From Candidatus Methanoplasma porotermitis (GTDB taxonomy: Archaea; Thermoplasmatota; Thermoplasmata; Methanomassiliicoccales; Methanomethylophilaceae): a DNA stretch of 32,900 nucleotides. A model generated the notes under the pieces. It did no database searches. It had not been told where the DNA came from and was given only the letters and a program-made list of their open reading frames with translations. Below, in pieces: positions 18,121 to 28,900 of the stretch. The stretch lies in the NCBI GenBank assembly GCA_031290095.1, contig JAITOF010000095.1, forward strand, positions 1-32,900, read 5' to 3'. The stretch's first letter is position 1, and the number at the start of each line of letters is the position of its first letter. The position numbers and the translations under genes are program-made.

Positions 18121-19692
18121 ATGTCAAAAATCAAAAACGGAGACGGAGGGATGTTCTGCAGACAGTGCGAGGAGGCCCGCCACGGCACAGGGTGCGTCCA
18201 GGGCGGCGCATGCGGGAAGGACAAGGAGCTGTCGAACGCGATGGACCTGCTCGTCGAGACGCTAATATCCCTGTCTGAGGCAGGCGGGACGCCCGGCGCA
18301 GACCCGAAAGATATCGACGGCAGGATAGCAAGAGGCTTGTTCATGACCATGACCAACGCTAACTTCGACGTCCGGCGCATTGCGAAGGAGGCGGAATCGA
18401 ACGAGGCTCTCCTTCCGCAGGCTTCTCGGAAGCCGGCGCGGGCCGGGCCGCCGTACGACGCCGACCCCGACCTCGGCTCTCTGAAGGAGCTGTTGCTGTG
18501 CGGGGTCAAGGGGCTTGCCGCATATTACTATCATGCGACAGTCCTGGGTCACTTTGACAAGGACGTGGAAGCGTTCATGAGAAGAGGCCTTGCCGCCTTG
18601 CGCCAAAACCTTTCTGCAGACGACCTCGTATCGCTGAACATGGAGTGCGGAAAGGTCGGGGCCGCCGCCCTCGCCCTCTTGGACAAGGCCAACACGGAGG
18701 CCTACGGCATCCCCGCCGTCGCCAATGTGGCGACCGCCCCGGGGAGCAGGCCGGGGATACTGGTCACCGGCCATGACCTGAAGGATTTGAAGATGATCCT
18801 AGAACAGTCCGAGGGCTCGGGAGTGGACGTCTACACCCACGGCGAGATGCTCCCCGCCCATGCGTATCCTGGATTGAGGGCATACGGCCACCTGGTCGGC
18901 AACTACGGAAACGCATGGCACATGCAAAGGTCGGAGTTCAGGAAGTTCAACGGCCCCATAGTGGCCACGACCAACTGCGTCCTGTTGCCGGACGCGTCCT
19001 ACGTCGGCAGGCTGTTCACCACGGGCCCCGCAGGGATACCGGGCGCGAGGCACATACCTGCCGACGCTCACGGGAACAGAGATTTCAGGGAGGTCGTCGA
19101 GGCCGCCAAGCGTTCTGATCCTCCGGAGGCTATCGACGATTTCGTGCTTACCGTCGGCTTCGGGCATGACGCCGTGCTCTCGCTTGCGGACAAGATCGTC
19201 GGGGCGGTGAAGGCAGGCGCGATAAAGAGGTTCGTCGTGATGGCAGGGTGCGACGGCCGCGAGGAGGGCAGGTCGTATTACGCCGACTTCGCCGCCGCTC
19301 TGCCGGAGGACGCCGTCGTCCTGACCGCAGGATGCGCCAAGTACAGGTACAACAAGCTGGACCTCGGAGACATCGGCGGGATACCCCGGGTGATCGACGC
19401 AGGACAGTGCAACGACTGTTACTCCCTCGTGGTGATCGCGTCCGCCTTGGCCGAGGCGTTCGGCACGGACGTGAACGGGCTGCCGCTGTCGTTCAACATT
19501 GCCTGGTACGAGCAAAAGGCCTGCCTGGTTCTCCTGACGCTGCTCTCCTTGGGCGTGAAGGACGTCATGCTGGGTCCGCGCCTGCCGGAGTTCGTCACGC
19601 CTGGGGTGCTGAAAGTCTTGGCCGGTTCGTTCGGCATCCGGGCGAACGGCGCGGTCGACGAAGACATGAAGATCTTGAATATCGGGGGGTGA
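18121..19692 (+). CDS. hcp: Hybrid-cluster protein (hydroxylamine reductase)
   Basis: MFCRQCEEARHGTGCVQGGACGK N-terminal Cys motif, GILVTGHDLKDLKMILEQSEGSGVDVYTHGEMLPAHAYPGL, NCVLLPD, GQCNDCYS, VVLTAGCAKYRYN. Confidence 0.98.
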   Translation: MSKIKNGDGGMFCRQCEEARHGTGCVQGGACGKDKELSNAMDLLVETLISLSEAGGTPGADPKDIDGRIARGLFMTMTNANFDVRRIAKEAESNEALLPQASRKPARAGPPYDADPDLGSLKELLLCGVKGLAAYYYHATVLGHFDKDVEAFMRRGLAALRQNLSADDLVSLNMECGKVGAAALALLDKANTEAYGIPAVANVATAPGSRPGILVTGHDLKDLKMILEQSEGSGVDVYTHGEMLPAHAYPGLRAYGHLVGNYGNAWHMQRSEFRKFNGPIVATTNCVLLPDASYVGRLFTTGPAGIPGARHIPADAHGNRDFREVVEAAKRSDPPEAIDDFVLTVGFGHDAVLSLADKIVGAVKAGAIKRFVVMAGCDGREEGRSYYADFAAALPEDAVVLTAGCAKYRYNKLDLGDIGGIPRVIDAGQCNDCYSLVVIASALAEAFGTDVNGLPLSFNIAWYEQKACLVLLTLLSLGVKDVMLGPRLPEFVTPGVLKVLAGSFGIRANGAVDEDMKILNIGG

Positions 19693-19736
19693 CGGCCCCG
19701 CCTCCGGGCGCCCTCAGGAGGAAAATCTAATTTAAC

Positions 19737-20783
19737 GTGCGCACATTCCTGAGCATGGACTCACTCCGCGCGGCAAGGTATCCCTTCCTCAGAGGCTCTG
19801 CCGAATTCGCGGAGGAGAACGGCGGGGATCTGCATGCGCTCGTCACCTCCCCGTCATACGAGGACGCCCGAAAAAGGGGGGTGGAGCGGGTGGAAAGCGC
19901 GATACGGGACCACACGGTCAGCGACGTGTCCCTTCTTCAGGAGTACGACCGTCTCATGGAGGTGCTGTCCTATCCGTACGCAAGGATGCTGGTCTCGACG
20001 GTCGGCGACCGCTTCCTCACGAAGCGGTACGCCCTTTCCGAGGCGTCACGCATGAACTACCTTCTGCAGGGGGACCTCAGCTCGGTCGCCCCCATAGCCC
20101 AAGAGCTTGACGTGAACTCGTCCATCGACTCCGAGGGCATGATCAACATGCATTTTACAGATTATCTAAGGTTCTCCCATGTGATGAAGGCGTCCGAGTG
20201 GAAGCTCATAAACACCGACCTGCGAAACGGGTTCGTGCGCCTCGGCGCGGAGAAGTTCGACCGCCTGTTGCAGAACGCCTTGCAGGAGAGGATCGAGAAA
20301 GAGCTGCCTCTGAACATTCCGCCGGAGTTCAAGAGCGCCCTCGGCAGGGACGTGGGCAGGGTGTCCATGCTTCTGAACGAGACAAAAAAACAACTTAGCC
20401 CCACCGGCGGAGAAGGCATGAGCCCCGATTATCTTCCGCCATGCATAAAGACGATATTGGCGAACGCGCAGAACGGCATGAACCTCCCGCACAGCGCCAG
20501 GTTCGCGCTGGTGTCGTTCCTGCATGCGCTCGGGTTGACGTACGAGCAGATAATTGCTCTTTTCGCACAGTCCCCTGACTTTGACGAGAGCAAGTCCGGA
20601 TATCAGATAAGGCACATCACCGGAGAAGAGAGGGGTGGAGAAGGCTACACCCCGCCTGAGTGCGCCACCATGAAGACGAACGGCATATGTTTCGACCCTG
20701 ACCCTCTTTGCGAGCGGATCAAGCATCCTCTGAACTACTACAGAATCAAGTCCGGAAACTATCAGAGGAAGGACGACCGCTGA
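19737..20783 (+). CDS. priL: Archaeal DNA primase large subunit
   Basis: MDSLRAARYPFLRGSAEFAEENG, LPPCIKTILANAQNGMNLPHSARFALVSFLHALGLTYEQI, YQIRHITGEERGGEGYTPPECATMKTNGICFDPDPLCERIKHPLNYY (Fe-S Cys motif). Confidence 0.97.
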   Translation: MRTFLSMDSLRAARYPFLRGSAEFAEENGGDLHALVTSPSYEDARKRGVERVESAIRDHTVSDVSLLQEYDRLMEVLSYPYARMLVSTVGDRFLTKRYALSEASRMNYLLQGDLSSVAPIAQELDVNSSIDSEGMINMHFTDYLRFSHVMKASEWKLINTDLRNGFVRLGAEKFDRLLQNALQERIEKELPLNIPPEFKSALGRDVGRVSMLLNETKKQLSPTGGEGMSPDYLPPCIKTILANAQNGMNLPHSARFALVSFLHALGLTYEQIIALFAQSPDFDESKSGYQIRHITGEERGGEGYTPPECATMKTNGICFDPDPLCERIKHPLNYYRIKSGNYQRKDDR

Positions 20784-20784
20784 C

Positions 20785-21423
20785 TCATTCCTCTTTGGAC
20801 ATGTTGCGCCACGTTATGACCCCTCTCTGGACTGCAGTCAGGTTCCCGATTACAGCGAACCAGATCATCATGATCTCCAGCCAGCTTATCGATATGTCGC
20901 CGACCGTGATGTAAGGATGCCCTGCCCATATGAGCACGAACTGCAACAGCGGGAACAGCGTGCTCAGGACGACGCGGTCCGCCCTGCCCAGCAGCCCCGA
21001 GTACAGGCGCGGCGCGCCGACGGCCTGAGCCTGGGTTCCCATGTAGGAGGTGAGCAGGACGCCGACCAGGGCGAGCACCCCGAGATACGGGTTGCACCAT
21101 GCGCTGACGGCCACGCCGCCGATCATGAAGACGTCGGCGTACCTGTCGAAGACGTGATCCAGATAATCTCCCTTCTTCGACGCCTTCCCGAACAGCTTGG
21201 CCACCTTTCCGTCCAACGCGTCGAAATAGCCGGAGACGATCACCAGCGCCGCCCCGACGATCAGAAGATAATGTCTTTCGAAGCTCAGATACAAGGCCAC
21301 GCCGGAGGCTAGCGCAATAATCAGGCCTATCCATGAAATGAGGTTGGGGTTCACTCCCCCCATCTTTTTTGCCACTGGCGTCAGCGCGAACTCCGCCCTT
21401 CCTCTCTGCGCGTCTAGAACCAT
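20785..21423 (-). CDS. CDP-alcohol phosphatidyltransferase (archaetidylinositol-phosphate-synthase-like)
   Basis: GYFDALDGKVAKLFGKASKKGDYLDHVFDRYAD matches the DGx2ARx8Gx3Dx3D signature with ARxx varied; multiple TM segments. Confidence 0.93.
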   Translation of the reverse strand: MVLDAQRGRAEFALTPVAKKMGGVNPNLISWIGLIIALASGVALYLSFERHYLLIVGAALVIVSGYFDALDGKVAKLFGKASKKGDYLDHVFDRYADVFMIGGVAVSAWCNPYLGVLALVGVLLTSYMGTQAQAVGAPRLYSGLLGRADRVVLSTLFPLLQFVLIWAGHPYITVGDISISWLEIMMIWFAVIGNLTAVQRGVITWRNMSKEE

Positions 21424-21986
21424 TCTTCCAAGTCTCCCAGCCAGCTAACATTGCCAGGCAGATATTTATCCGTATTCCCGGACAGTATCTCCTCTGCGGC
21501 GTCGGCCGCTTCCCGGACGCTCATCGTCGTGCAGTCTATCTCGTAGACTGGCATCCTCGACTCGACTGCCTCGCAGAGTATCACGTCTATGACCTCCGCC
21601 TGCACGTTCTCTATGACCTTCGACCGGCCATACCCTCTCGCCTCCAGCCTTCTCGCAAGCACGCCAGGGGCGCATCTGAGCACGATCGCCAGGTCGCAGT
21701 CTACGCAGTGCGACAGGTGGCCGTCCATGATCGTCATGCGGTCGGACCTTCTGTATTCCTCCAAGGACAGGTTCAAACCGTCGATGTCCACGCTGTACGT
21801 GTCCCTCTCTTCGTCTTTTTCGCCGAGAAGGCCGCGTTCCCTGATGTGCCTGTTCAGGTCTATGACAGAGCGGCCTCTGGCGGACAGCTCCGAAGCGAGC
21901 GCAGTCTTTCCGGTGCCAGGGGTCCCGGTGACGGCCGCCAGGGCCATCAGAGATACCTTCTGGCACGTTTCAGGACCATGTCCCAT
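21414..21986 (-). CDS. Putative adenylate kinase (Fap7/AK6-like), TAG stop
   Basis: MALAAVTGTPGTGKTALASELSARGRSVIDLNRHIRE; Walker A GTPGTGKT. Start may be internal at MALAAV. Stop codon is TAG (cta at 21414-21416). Confidence 0.88.
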   Translation of the reverse strand: MGHGPETCQKVSLMALAAVTGTPGTGKTALASELSARGRSVIDLNRHIRERGLLGEKDEERDTYSVDIDGLNLSLEEYRRSDRMTIMDGHLSHCVDCDLAIVLRCAPGVLARRLEARGYGRSKVIENVQAEVIDVILCEAVESRMPVYEIDCTTMSVREAADAAEEILSGNTDKYLPGNVSWLGDLEEWF

Positions 21987-22861
21987 GTCGGAGTGTTAGT
22001 CAGCGCCCCGACCTTCTCGACGACGAACGACGACACGGCGGACGCCAGTATCAGCGAGTCTCGCACGCCGTATCCGTTGTAGAGGCCCGCATAGAGCCCG
22101 GCACGGTATGCGTCCCCTGCTCCTGTGGCATCGACGAAGCCGTCGCCGCAGACCGTCGGTATCCTCACAATCTCGCCGTCGATCTTCGCCGTGCTCCCCG
22201 CCGCTCCTTCCGTGCGGACCACGAGCGCCTTGTCCGCGTCCATTATGTCGTCGAGGCCCAGGTACCCTTCCATCACCTTGGCCTCGTATTCGTTGCAGAA
22301 CAGGCAGTCCGCATGGGCCAGAGCCTCCGAGAGGTTCGTCCTGCCCCACATCTTGTACAGCTCCTGCGCAGGGTCCAGCGATATCTTCCTCTCAGGGGCG
22401 TGAAGCTGCCCCATGAGCGACACGTAGTACTCCGGGTCTCCCGTGCAGAAGTGCACGTGCTTCGACGCGGACGCGTTAGCCGTCAGACGTATCCCGAGCT
22501 TGGAGGCTCCTCCCTGAGGGCCTTGGTAGAACACCACCTTCTGTTCAAGGCGGGAGTTGTTGAATATCATCGCTTGGGACGACTCTGCGCCCCTGACCTT
22601 CACCAGCTCGTCCGTCGCAAGCCCGGATGAGGATATCTCAGCGAAGTACTCGGAAGGGAAGTCTTCTCCTACGAAGGCGCATATGGCCGTGGGGACGCCC
22701 AGCCTCGCGGCAGATGCCGCTATGTTAGTGCCAGTGCCTCCGAGGGAGGTCTTGTTGGACACGGCGTCCACAGACTCGTTGAGCTTGGGGAACTCGTCCA
22801 GCGCTATTATCCGGTCTATCGTGACATGCCCGTACACGGACAGAAAAGGCTTTTCAGACAT
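21947..22861 (-). CDS. PfkB-family carbohydrate/nucleoside kinase
   Basis: MSEKPFLSVYGHVTIDRIIALDEFPKLNESVDAVSNKTSLGGTGTNIAASAARLG and DGFVDATGAGDAYRAGLYAGL (PfkB signature 2). ORF-track extension upstream to 23365 is not protein-like. Confidence 0.95.
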   Translation of the reverse strand: MSEKPFLSVYGHVTIDRIIALDEFPKLNESVDAVSNKTSLGGTGTNIAASAARLGVPTAICAFVGEDFPSEYFAEISSSGLATDELVKVRGAESSQAMIFNNSRLEQKVVFYQGPQGGASKLGIRLTANASASKHVHFCTGDPEYYVSLMGQLHAPERKISLDPAQELYKMWGRTNLSEALAHADCLFCNEYEAKVMEGYLGLDDIMDADKALVVRTEGAAGSTAKIDGEIVRIPTVCGDGFVDATGAGDAYRAGLYAGLYNGYGVRDSLILASAVSSFVVEKVGALTNTPTWDMVLKRARRYL

Positions 22862-22938
22862 CTGTTTGTAATTATCGTTCCCGTTAAATAATGTGCAGTA
22901 GAAAAAGATGGTAAAAAGTTTGAGCGGGGGATGCCGCC

Positions 22939-25900
22939 TCAGTCCCTCGCCCCTGCCGTCCTGACGCCCAGGAACGACGTGACGGCCGCCACGAAGAACA
23001 GCACGAAGAACAGCGCCGTCCACTTGTCCGAGAACACTGCTGCGTCTATCCCTTGGGTGAGGATCAGCGCCACGACGGCCACGACGGCCGCTGCTAACGA
23101 CGCGAGCCGAAGGATCACGGAGGACAACGGGGCATTTTCGTCGTCTTCCCTCTTCCGCGTGGCGAATATCGCCGTCGCCCCTGCGGCGACAGCGAGGATG
23201 ACCAGAGCCAGGTTGATCACTGCCATCTCTCCGTCGCCAGTGCCCGCCGCTTCCGACGGGCCGCCGAACCTCGCATTGACCGACAGGCTCGACCTGCCGT
23301 CGGACTCCACGACTATGATCCGCTCGCCGCTGTCGACGTGCCCGCTCCATCCCTCGAAAGTGCATCCCTCGCCGGGAACCGCTTTGAGATAGACCTTGAT
23401 GTTTTCGAACAGCGGCAGCGGGTTGACGTATTTGCTGTACGTCTCGCCGTCATGGCTGTAGAAGACTTCGCCTTCCCCGGATATGTCGACGGTCAGCAGA
23501 TGATCGGACGGCTTCGAGCCTTCCGGCGTGCCTATGACCACGATCGTGTGGTCGGAACGGACGTCTTCGAAGACGTACGACCCGTCGAGCCCCGTGCGGA
23601 GGACTCCGTCGATGTACACGCTCGGGACGTATCCCTCGGCCGCAGAGAACCTGAACCTCGCGTCCTCTCCGCCGATGACGCGGACCGCTCCGACAGGGGA
23701 TATCTTCGTATTGCCGTCGGCGTATGCGAGTATCGCGTGCCTGTCGATCGGCGCATCGTCCCACTTGGCCTTCAGAGTCACGTCGCCGGTGATCGGGGTG
23801 GTGAACCCATAGCGCACGTTGCCGTCGTACCATCCTGCGAAGTGCTTGCCGCCTCGGGTCGGGTCAGGAGGCGCTATGGCCCCGAACATAGTGCCGTAGG
23901 GCACGTCAAGCACCGGCGCTATGACGGCGGGGGAGCCGCCGTCGGTGTCGAACGTGACTTTTGCATAATCCAGCGCGATGAACTCTCCGCTGTTCTGTAT
24001 TCTATACGTGGCAGGGTTGAGCTTCACCAGCGGGCTAGACTTGTCGGCCCATCCGTTCGATGACAGCGGGAAGGAGGCGACGGCATCTGCGAGATAGGCG
24101 CCGGTGTCGAGGTACTTGGTTCCGAGCGGCGTCCCGGCGGCGTCGTAGAACGTCACCTTCTCCATCCACGTCGGGACGAGGGACGCGGAGGTCGTCACGG
24201 TCGTTCCGAACGCGGCCTGCGCGCCAGTGTCGTACCAGCCGCCGAACACGGAGTAGTACGTGTCCCATCCGGTCCCGTTCCACTTGTCCACAAACTTGGA
24301 GATGTCTGCTTGGGTCCCTGCGCCCGCGCCGATCGTCACGGTCACGCGAATGACGTCGTTGCCGTCCATGGCCGTCCCGTAAGTGAACGGCGCCCCCTCG
24401 TCGTACACTCTTGTGCCGACGGCCGTCCTCGACACCCCGTCGTAGAACGTCACTGTCGCCTGCCATTTGGCGACCAGCGTGGTCTCGGCAGTTATAGGCT
24501 GCGCGACGTACAGGCTCCCTCCGACCGCCCCTATATGCCACCCTTCGAACGTCAGGCCGGCCTTGGCCGGGCTCTCCGGGAGGACCAGCGAGGCGCCGTC
24601 CACCACGTTCATGTCGGGAATGACGGTGGGCGTGCCTCCGTTGGCGTCGAAATGCACCAGATACCCGTAGTTCGCCAGCAGGGTCACGTCGTGCGTGAAC
24701 TGGGTCGCAGGATCGTAACGGTCGGCGCCGTCGAACCACGCCACGAACACCATTCCCGGCTTGGCCGGGTTCTGGAACACGATGTCGCCGAGGCGGATGC
24801 CTTCGGTTAGGTTGTAGTACTCGTCGCCGCTGCCTGGAACTCCATCAGGGTCCATGAACACCGCGTTACTCCCGGTCACGACGTTCAGGCCGCTTCCGCC
24901 GTTCTCGTCGAAGGCGACCTTGACGAACCAGGACGCGTATAATGTCAGGGCTTTTTCCACCGCAGGCGCGCCGCCAGGCGTGGAGTATCCCGCTTGGTCG
25001 TATCTGACCCAGGGGTTCACGCCCCTGTCGAGCCAACCGCCGAAAGTGATTCCGCTTCTGACCTCGTAAGACGACCCTGGAACTGTGGTCGGCAGAGGAT
25101 GTCCCACGCGGACCGTGGCCTGCGGCACCGTCGGCGCCCCGGTGTAATCCAGGATGAAGTCCACGGTGGTGTCCCATTCCGGCGTCATGGTGACGTCGTG
25201 GGCCATGTTGCTCACGGGGCCTCCGCTGTTCAGATAGTATGCCGTGCCGCGGTCTCCCGACTGCGTGTTCTCGAACCATCCCACAAAGGTCCAGGTGTTG
25301 CTTCCGGGGACGTTCACTTTGGGATCCAGGTCGGTCACGCCGTTCTCGTTGAAGGCCTGTTGCAACGTGGAACCTTCCAGTATGTACATCGCGGCCGAAG
25401 GCACGCCCGGGTTGGTAGCGCCGTTCGGGAGGATGATGTCCACTTTGACATACCACCTGGCCTGTATCGTTGTGTTCTCGACCGGCGAGATCGTGTTGCC
25501 CACGAACACGCCGGGGACCCCGGACACGGGCTTGTTGTGCAACGGCGTGGCGCCGTCATAATACCACACCAAGCCGTCGATCCCGACTCTGGCCAGATTA
25601 GGTATGATTCCTTGTATGAGTCCGCTGCCGTCCACCCGCAGGACCGCTTGGGTCTCTCCGGGATAATTGACGCCGTCGGTCCCGCCGTTGAAGACGAACG
25701 TGACGTACACGCCGTACTTCGCAGTGATCGTCATGTCTCCTGCGACCGTTCCAGACCCGGGCGTCATGCCGGGGCGGGGGCCGACGACCAGATCGGCGAG
25801 CGTGCTGTCATACCATCCTTCGAACGTCTTGACGCCAGCAGGGTACGCCGGGTCTGCCGCAGGGAACCCCGGCATGGAGGACAACGCGCTGTAGGGCGTG

Positions 25901-28900
25901 CCTTCATCGACCGTCAGCGTGCCAGACGGGTTCGGAGAGGGGTTCGCCGCGTCGAACTGCAGGACTGCTTGCCATCTGATGTACGCGTCGGCGTCGGAAA
26001 CGATGATCTCGCCGGGAGACCATGCGCGGCTGTGGCCGGACTCCTTGTACCAGACTATTCCGCCAAGGCCCGTCCCCTCGTGATGCAGGTTGTTCTTGAC
26101 GATGTCGCTGACCGATCCTAAGCTGGCATATGCCTTGTTCAGGATGTCTTGGAACGTGTCCGTACCAGCAGTGTATGTGACTGCGAAGTCGCTTACTGCC
26201 CCGCCCATCGTGTGGAAGACGAATAGCGCGTCGAACACGGGCGTGACCGTCGTGCTGTCGTTCACGGGCGTGGCGCTCGAATACAGGACGTGCGGGTTCT
26301 TGGTCATGTCGAACCATCCGGTCGGAGCGGCTCCGCTCATCTCGATCGCCGGCTTGGCGACGAGTCCGAACTCGGTTCCGTATTGGACTGTGACGACGCT
26401 TTCCTTCGCCCAGTCCGAGCCTATGTACGACCCGCCTCCCGTAGTGAACGTTATGGTCACATACCAGACGGCGACGAGCTCCATGCTTCTGTCCAAGACG
26501 GTCGTCGACGGGTCGAACTCGGCTCCGACGTTGCCAGACGCGTCCTTCACGAACCACTTGTATGCCATCGCGCTTCCGGAGCTGTCGGTCCTCGATATGC
26601 TTTGCAGCTGCGGATATGACTCTCCGTCGTCGATGGCTATGTCATAGTGGATCTTGAGGCCGTCGTCCACGTATCCCGGGTCGAGCGGAGAGCCGAAGGT
26701 CCCGCCATCGGGGTCCAAGGTCAGCCTCGCACTCCATTTGGCCTTGACGGTCATGTCCGAGGAGACCGTAACGGTCCCGGGGCATGCGGACCCGTATGCA
26801 GAGCCAACGTAGTAGTACCAAGCATCGAATATGTATCCCGTCCCCGCAGGGGCGGTCGCGACCTGCGCTATGGAGCCGAACAACGTGGCGGACAGGCCGA
26901 TGTCGTAGACCGGCACGGTCAGGACGGCGTTGCCGCCGACCGACCCGCCGTTGGCGTCGAACGTGACGTTCGCGTACCATCTTGCAGTCAACGTCGCGTC
27001 TCCGGTTATGTTCTCCGTGGTCTCGACTTTGACTCCGTTGGCCGTGTACCAGCCCTGGAAATGCAGCCCGGGTTTGACGGGGTCGCCGGGGTAGAAGCCC
27101 GCCGGCCTTCCCATCGGGGCCCCGCTGTTGTCCAGCTTCTCGTTGTTCACATATGTCAGCGTCTTGGAGAGTGAGCCTCCGTCGAAGACCCCTCCCGAGG
27201 GGTCGAACGTCACAGCCCATATCCTGTCGAAATACGCCGTGTACTTCTTGTCCGACGGCACGTCGAATTTCATGTTGTAGCCGTTGAGGTTGTCGTAGTC
27301 CCTCGAAAGGGCGTTGTCGCCTTCGGTGATCCCGACAAACCCGTATCCTAGGCTCGGCGTGGCATTCAGGGTCACGTTCTCGCTGTACTGGTACGTGCTG
27401 TTGGCCGAGCCGGACACGCCTGTGCTCGCCGAGCCGGACACGCCCGACGATTCCAGAGTGCCCCCCGCCGCAGGGTCGGCGTTGATGAATATTGTGTACA
27501 TCTTCGGAACGTATTTCGCATACACGCTCATGCTGCTTTGGATCTTGGCAGACAGAAGGAGCTGGGTCCCGCCGCCGTTCGGCGCGGAGTACCATCCCCC
27601 TACTATGTATTTCTCCAAGCTTTGCGACGGCATGTAGTCCAAGGTCATGTCCAGCTCCACCTCCATCTTCGCGACGAGCTCGGTGTATTTCGACTGGTCC
27701 GCGTCCTGATAGTCGGAGTTGACGTCTGCCTCTGCCATACCCCAGAACGTGACCGTGAACGTCCTGCTTATCAGCTTCCATAACGTCGGCGATTCGTATT
27801 CGTACAACCCTCCCGCTCTTCCCGACGGGTCGAGCTGCGTGCCGTTGTCGTTGAAAGCGTACACTCCTGCTATGGACGTGTTGTCGGTGGACGAGGTAAG
27901 CCTCAGCTGCTTGCCGGGCGCCGGAGCCAGGTTGGCCCCGAGGCTGTAAGGAACGTTGACATCCAGCGTGAGAGTCGTTATCGAATTGCCTCCGAAGCTC
28001 CAGGCGAATGCAGGGAGGACGTTCGAGACGAACGTGAGGACGTCCCTGCGCACGGTGAGGGATGCGAGGGAGCTGCATCCTTGGAACGAGTCTGCGACGA
28101 ACGTGATGTCGTCCCAAACTGTCAAAGACGCGAGGGACGTGTTGCCCTCGAACGCCCTGGACCCGACTGTGGAGCCCGCTGGTATGGACAGCCTCTTGAT
28201 GTAGTTGGACCCTGCTCCGCCGTAGAACGCCTTCTCGCCTATTGAGACGGGCTTGTCGCCGAACTCCACAGTCTCCAACGCCGTGCAGAACTCGAACGCG
28301 CTCTCCCCCACCGAAGTGACGTTGTGCATGACCACGCTCTTCAGAGAGGTGTTGCTATAGAACATGTAGTCGCTGACGGTCGGCAGGTTTGAAAGGTCCA
28401 CGAACTCGATCTTTGTGTTCGCGAACACTTTGTCGGCGACCTCCGTCGTGCTGGAGTGGAGTTTGAAGTTGCCCGTGAGGGCGTTAGGGAAGAGGATCAT
28501 CTTGTGGGTGGGCGACGTCTTGTCGTACAACGCGCCGGGCCCCAACACGTCTCCTGTGGTGTATGTGTCGTAAGCCGTGTTGAGAGGCGAGACCGCGAAC
28601 GACTGCAGGTTCGTGCAGGAGACGAACGCCTCCATGGATATGCTGGTGGCGAGCTTCAGGTCCACGCTTGTTATCTTGGCGTTCTGGAAAGCGCGTGCCT
28701 TCACTGTCACGAGGCTGTCTCCGAATATCGCTCCCGCCGAGAGGTCGGAGTTCATGAAGGCCGCCTCGCCCACGGTCGTGACCTGCGGGAACACGATGTT
28801 CCTCAGGCTCTTGGTGTCCCTGAACGCCTCCGTGCCCAACGTCTGCACGTTGTCGCATGTAGCTTGGTCGAGCTCGGCGCAGTTGATGAACGCATAGTCG

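Noticed and set aside
22862-23365. Upstream extension of the PfkB ORF
   Set aside because: Overlaps the surface-protein C-terminus in another frame; composition is not protein-like.
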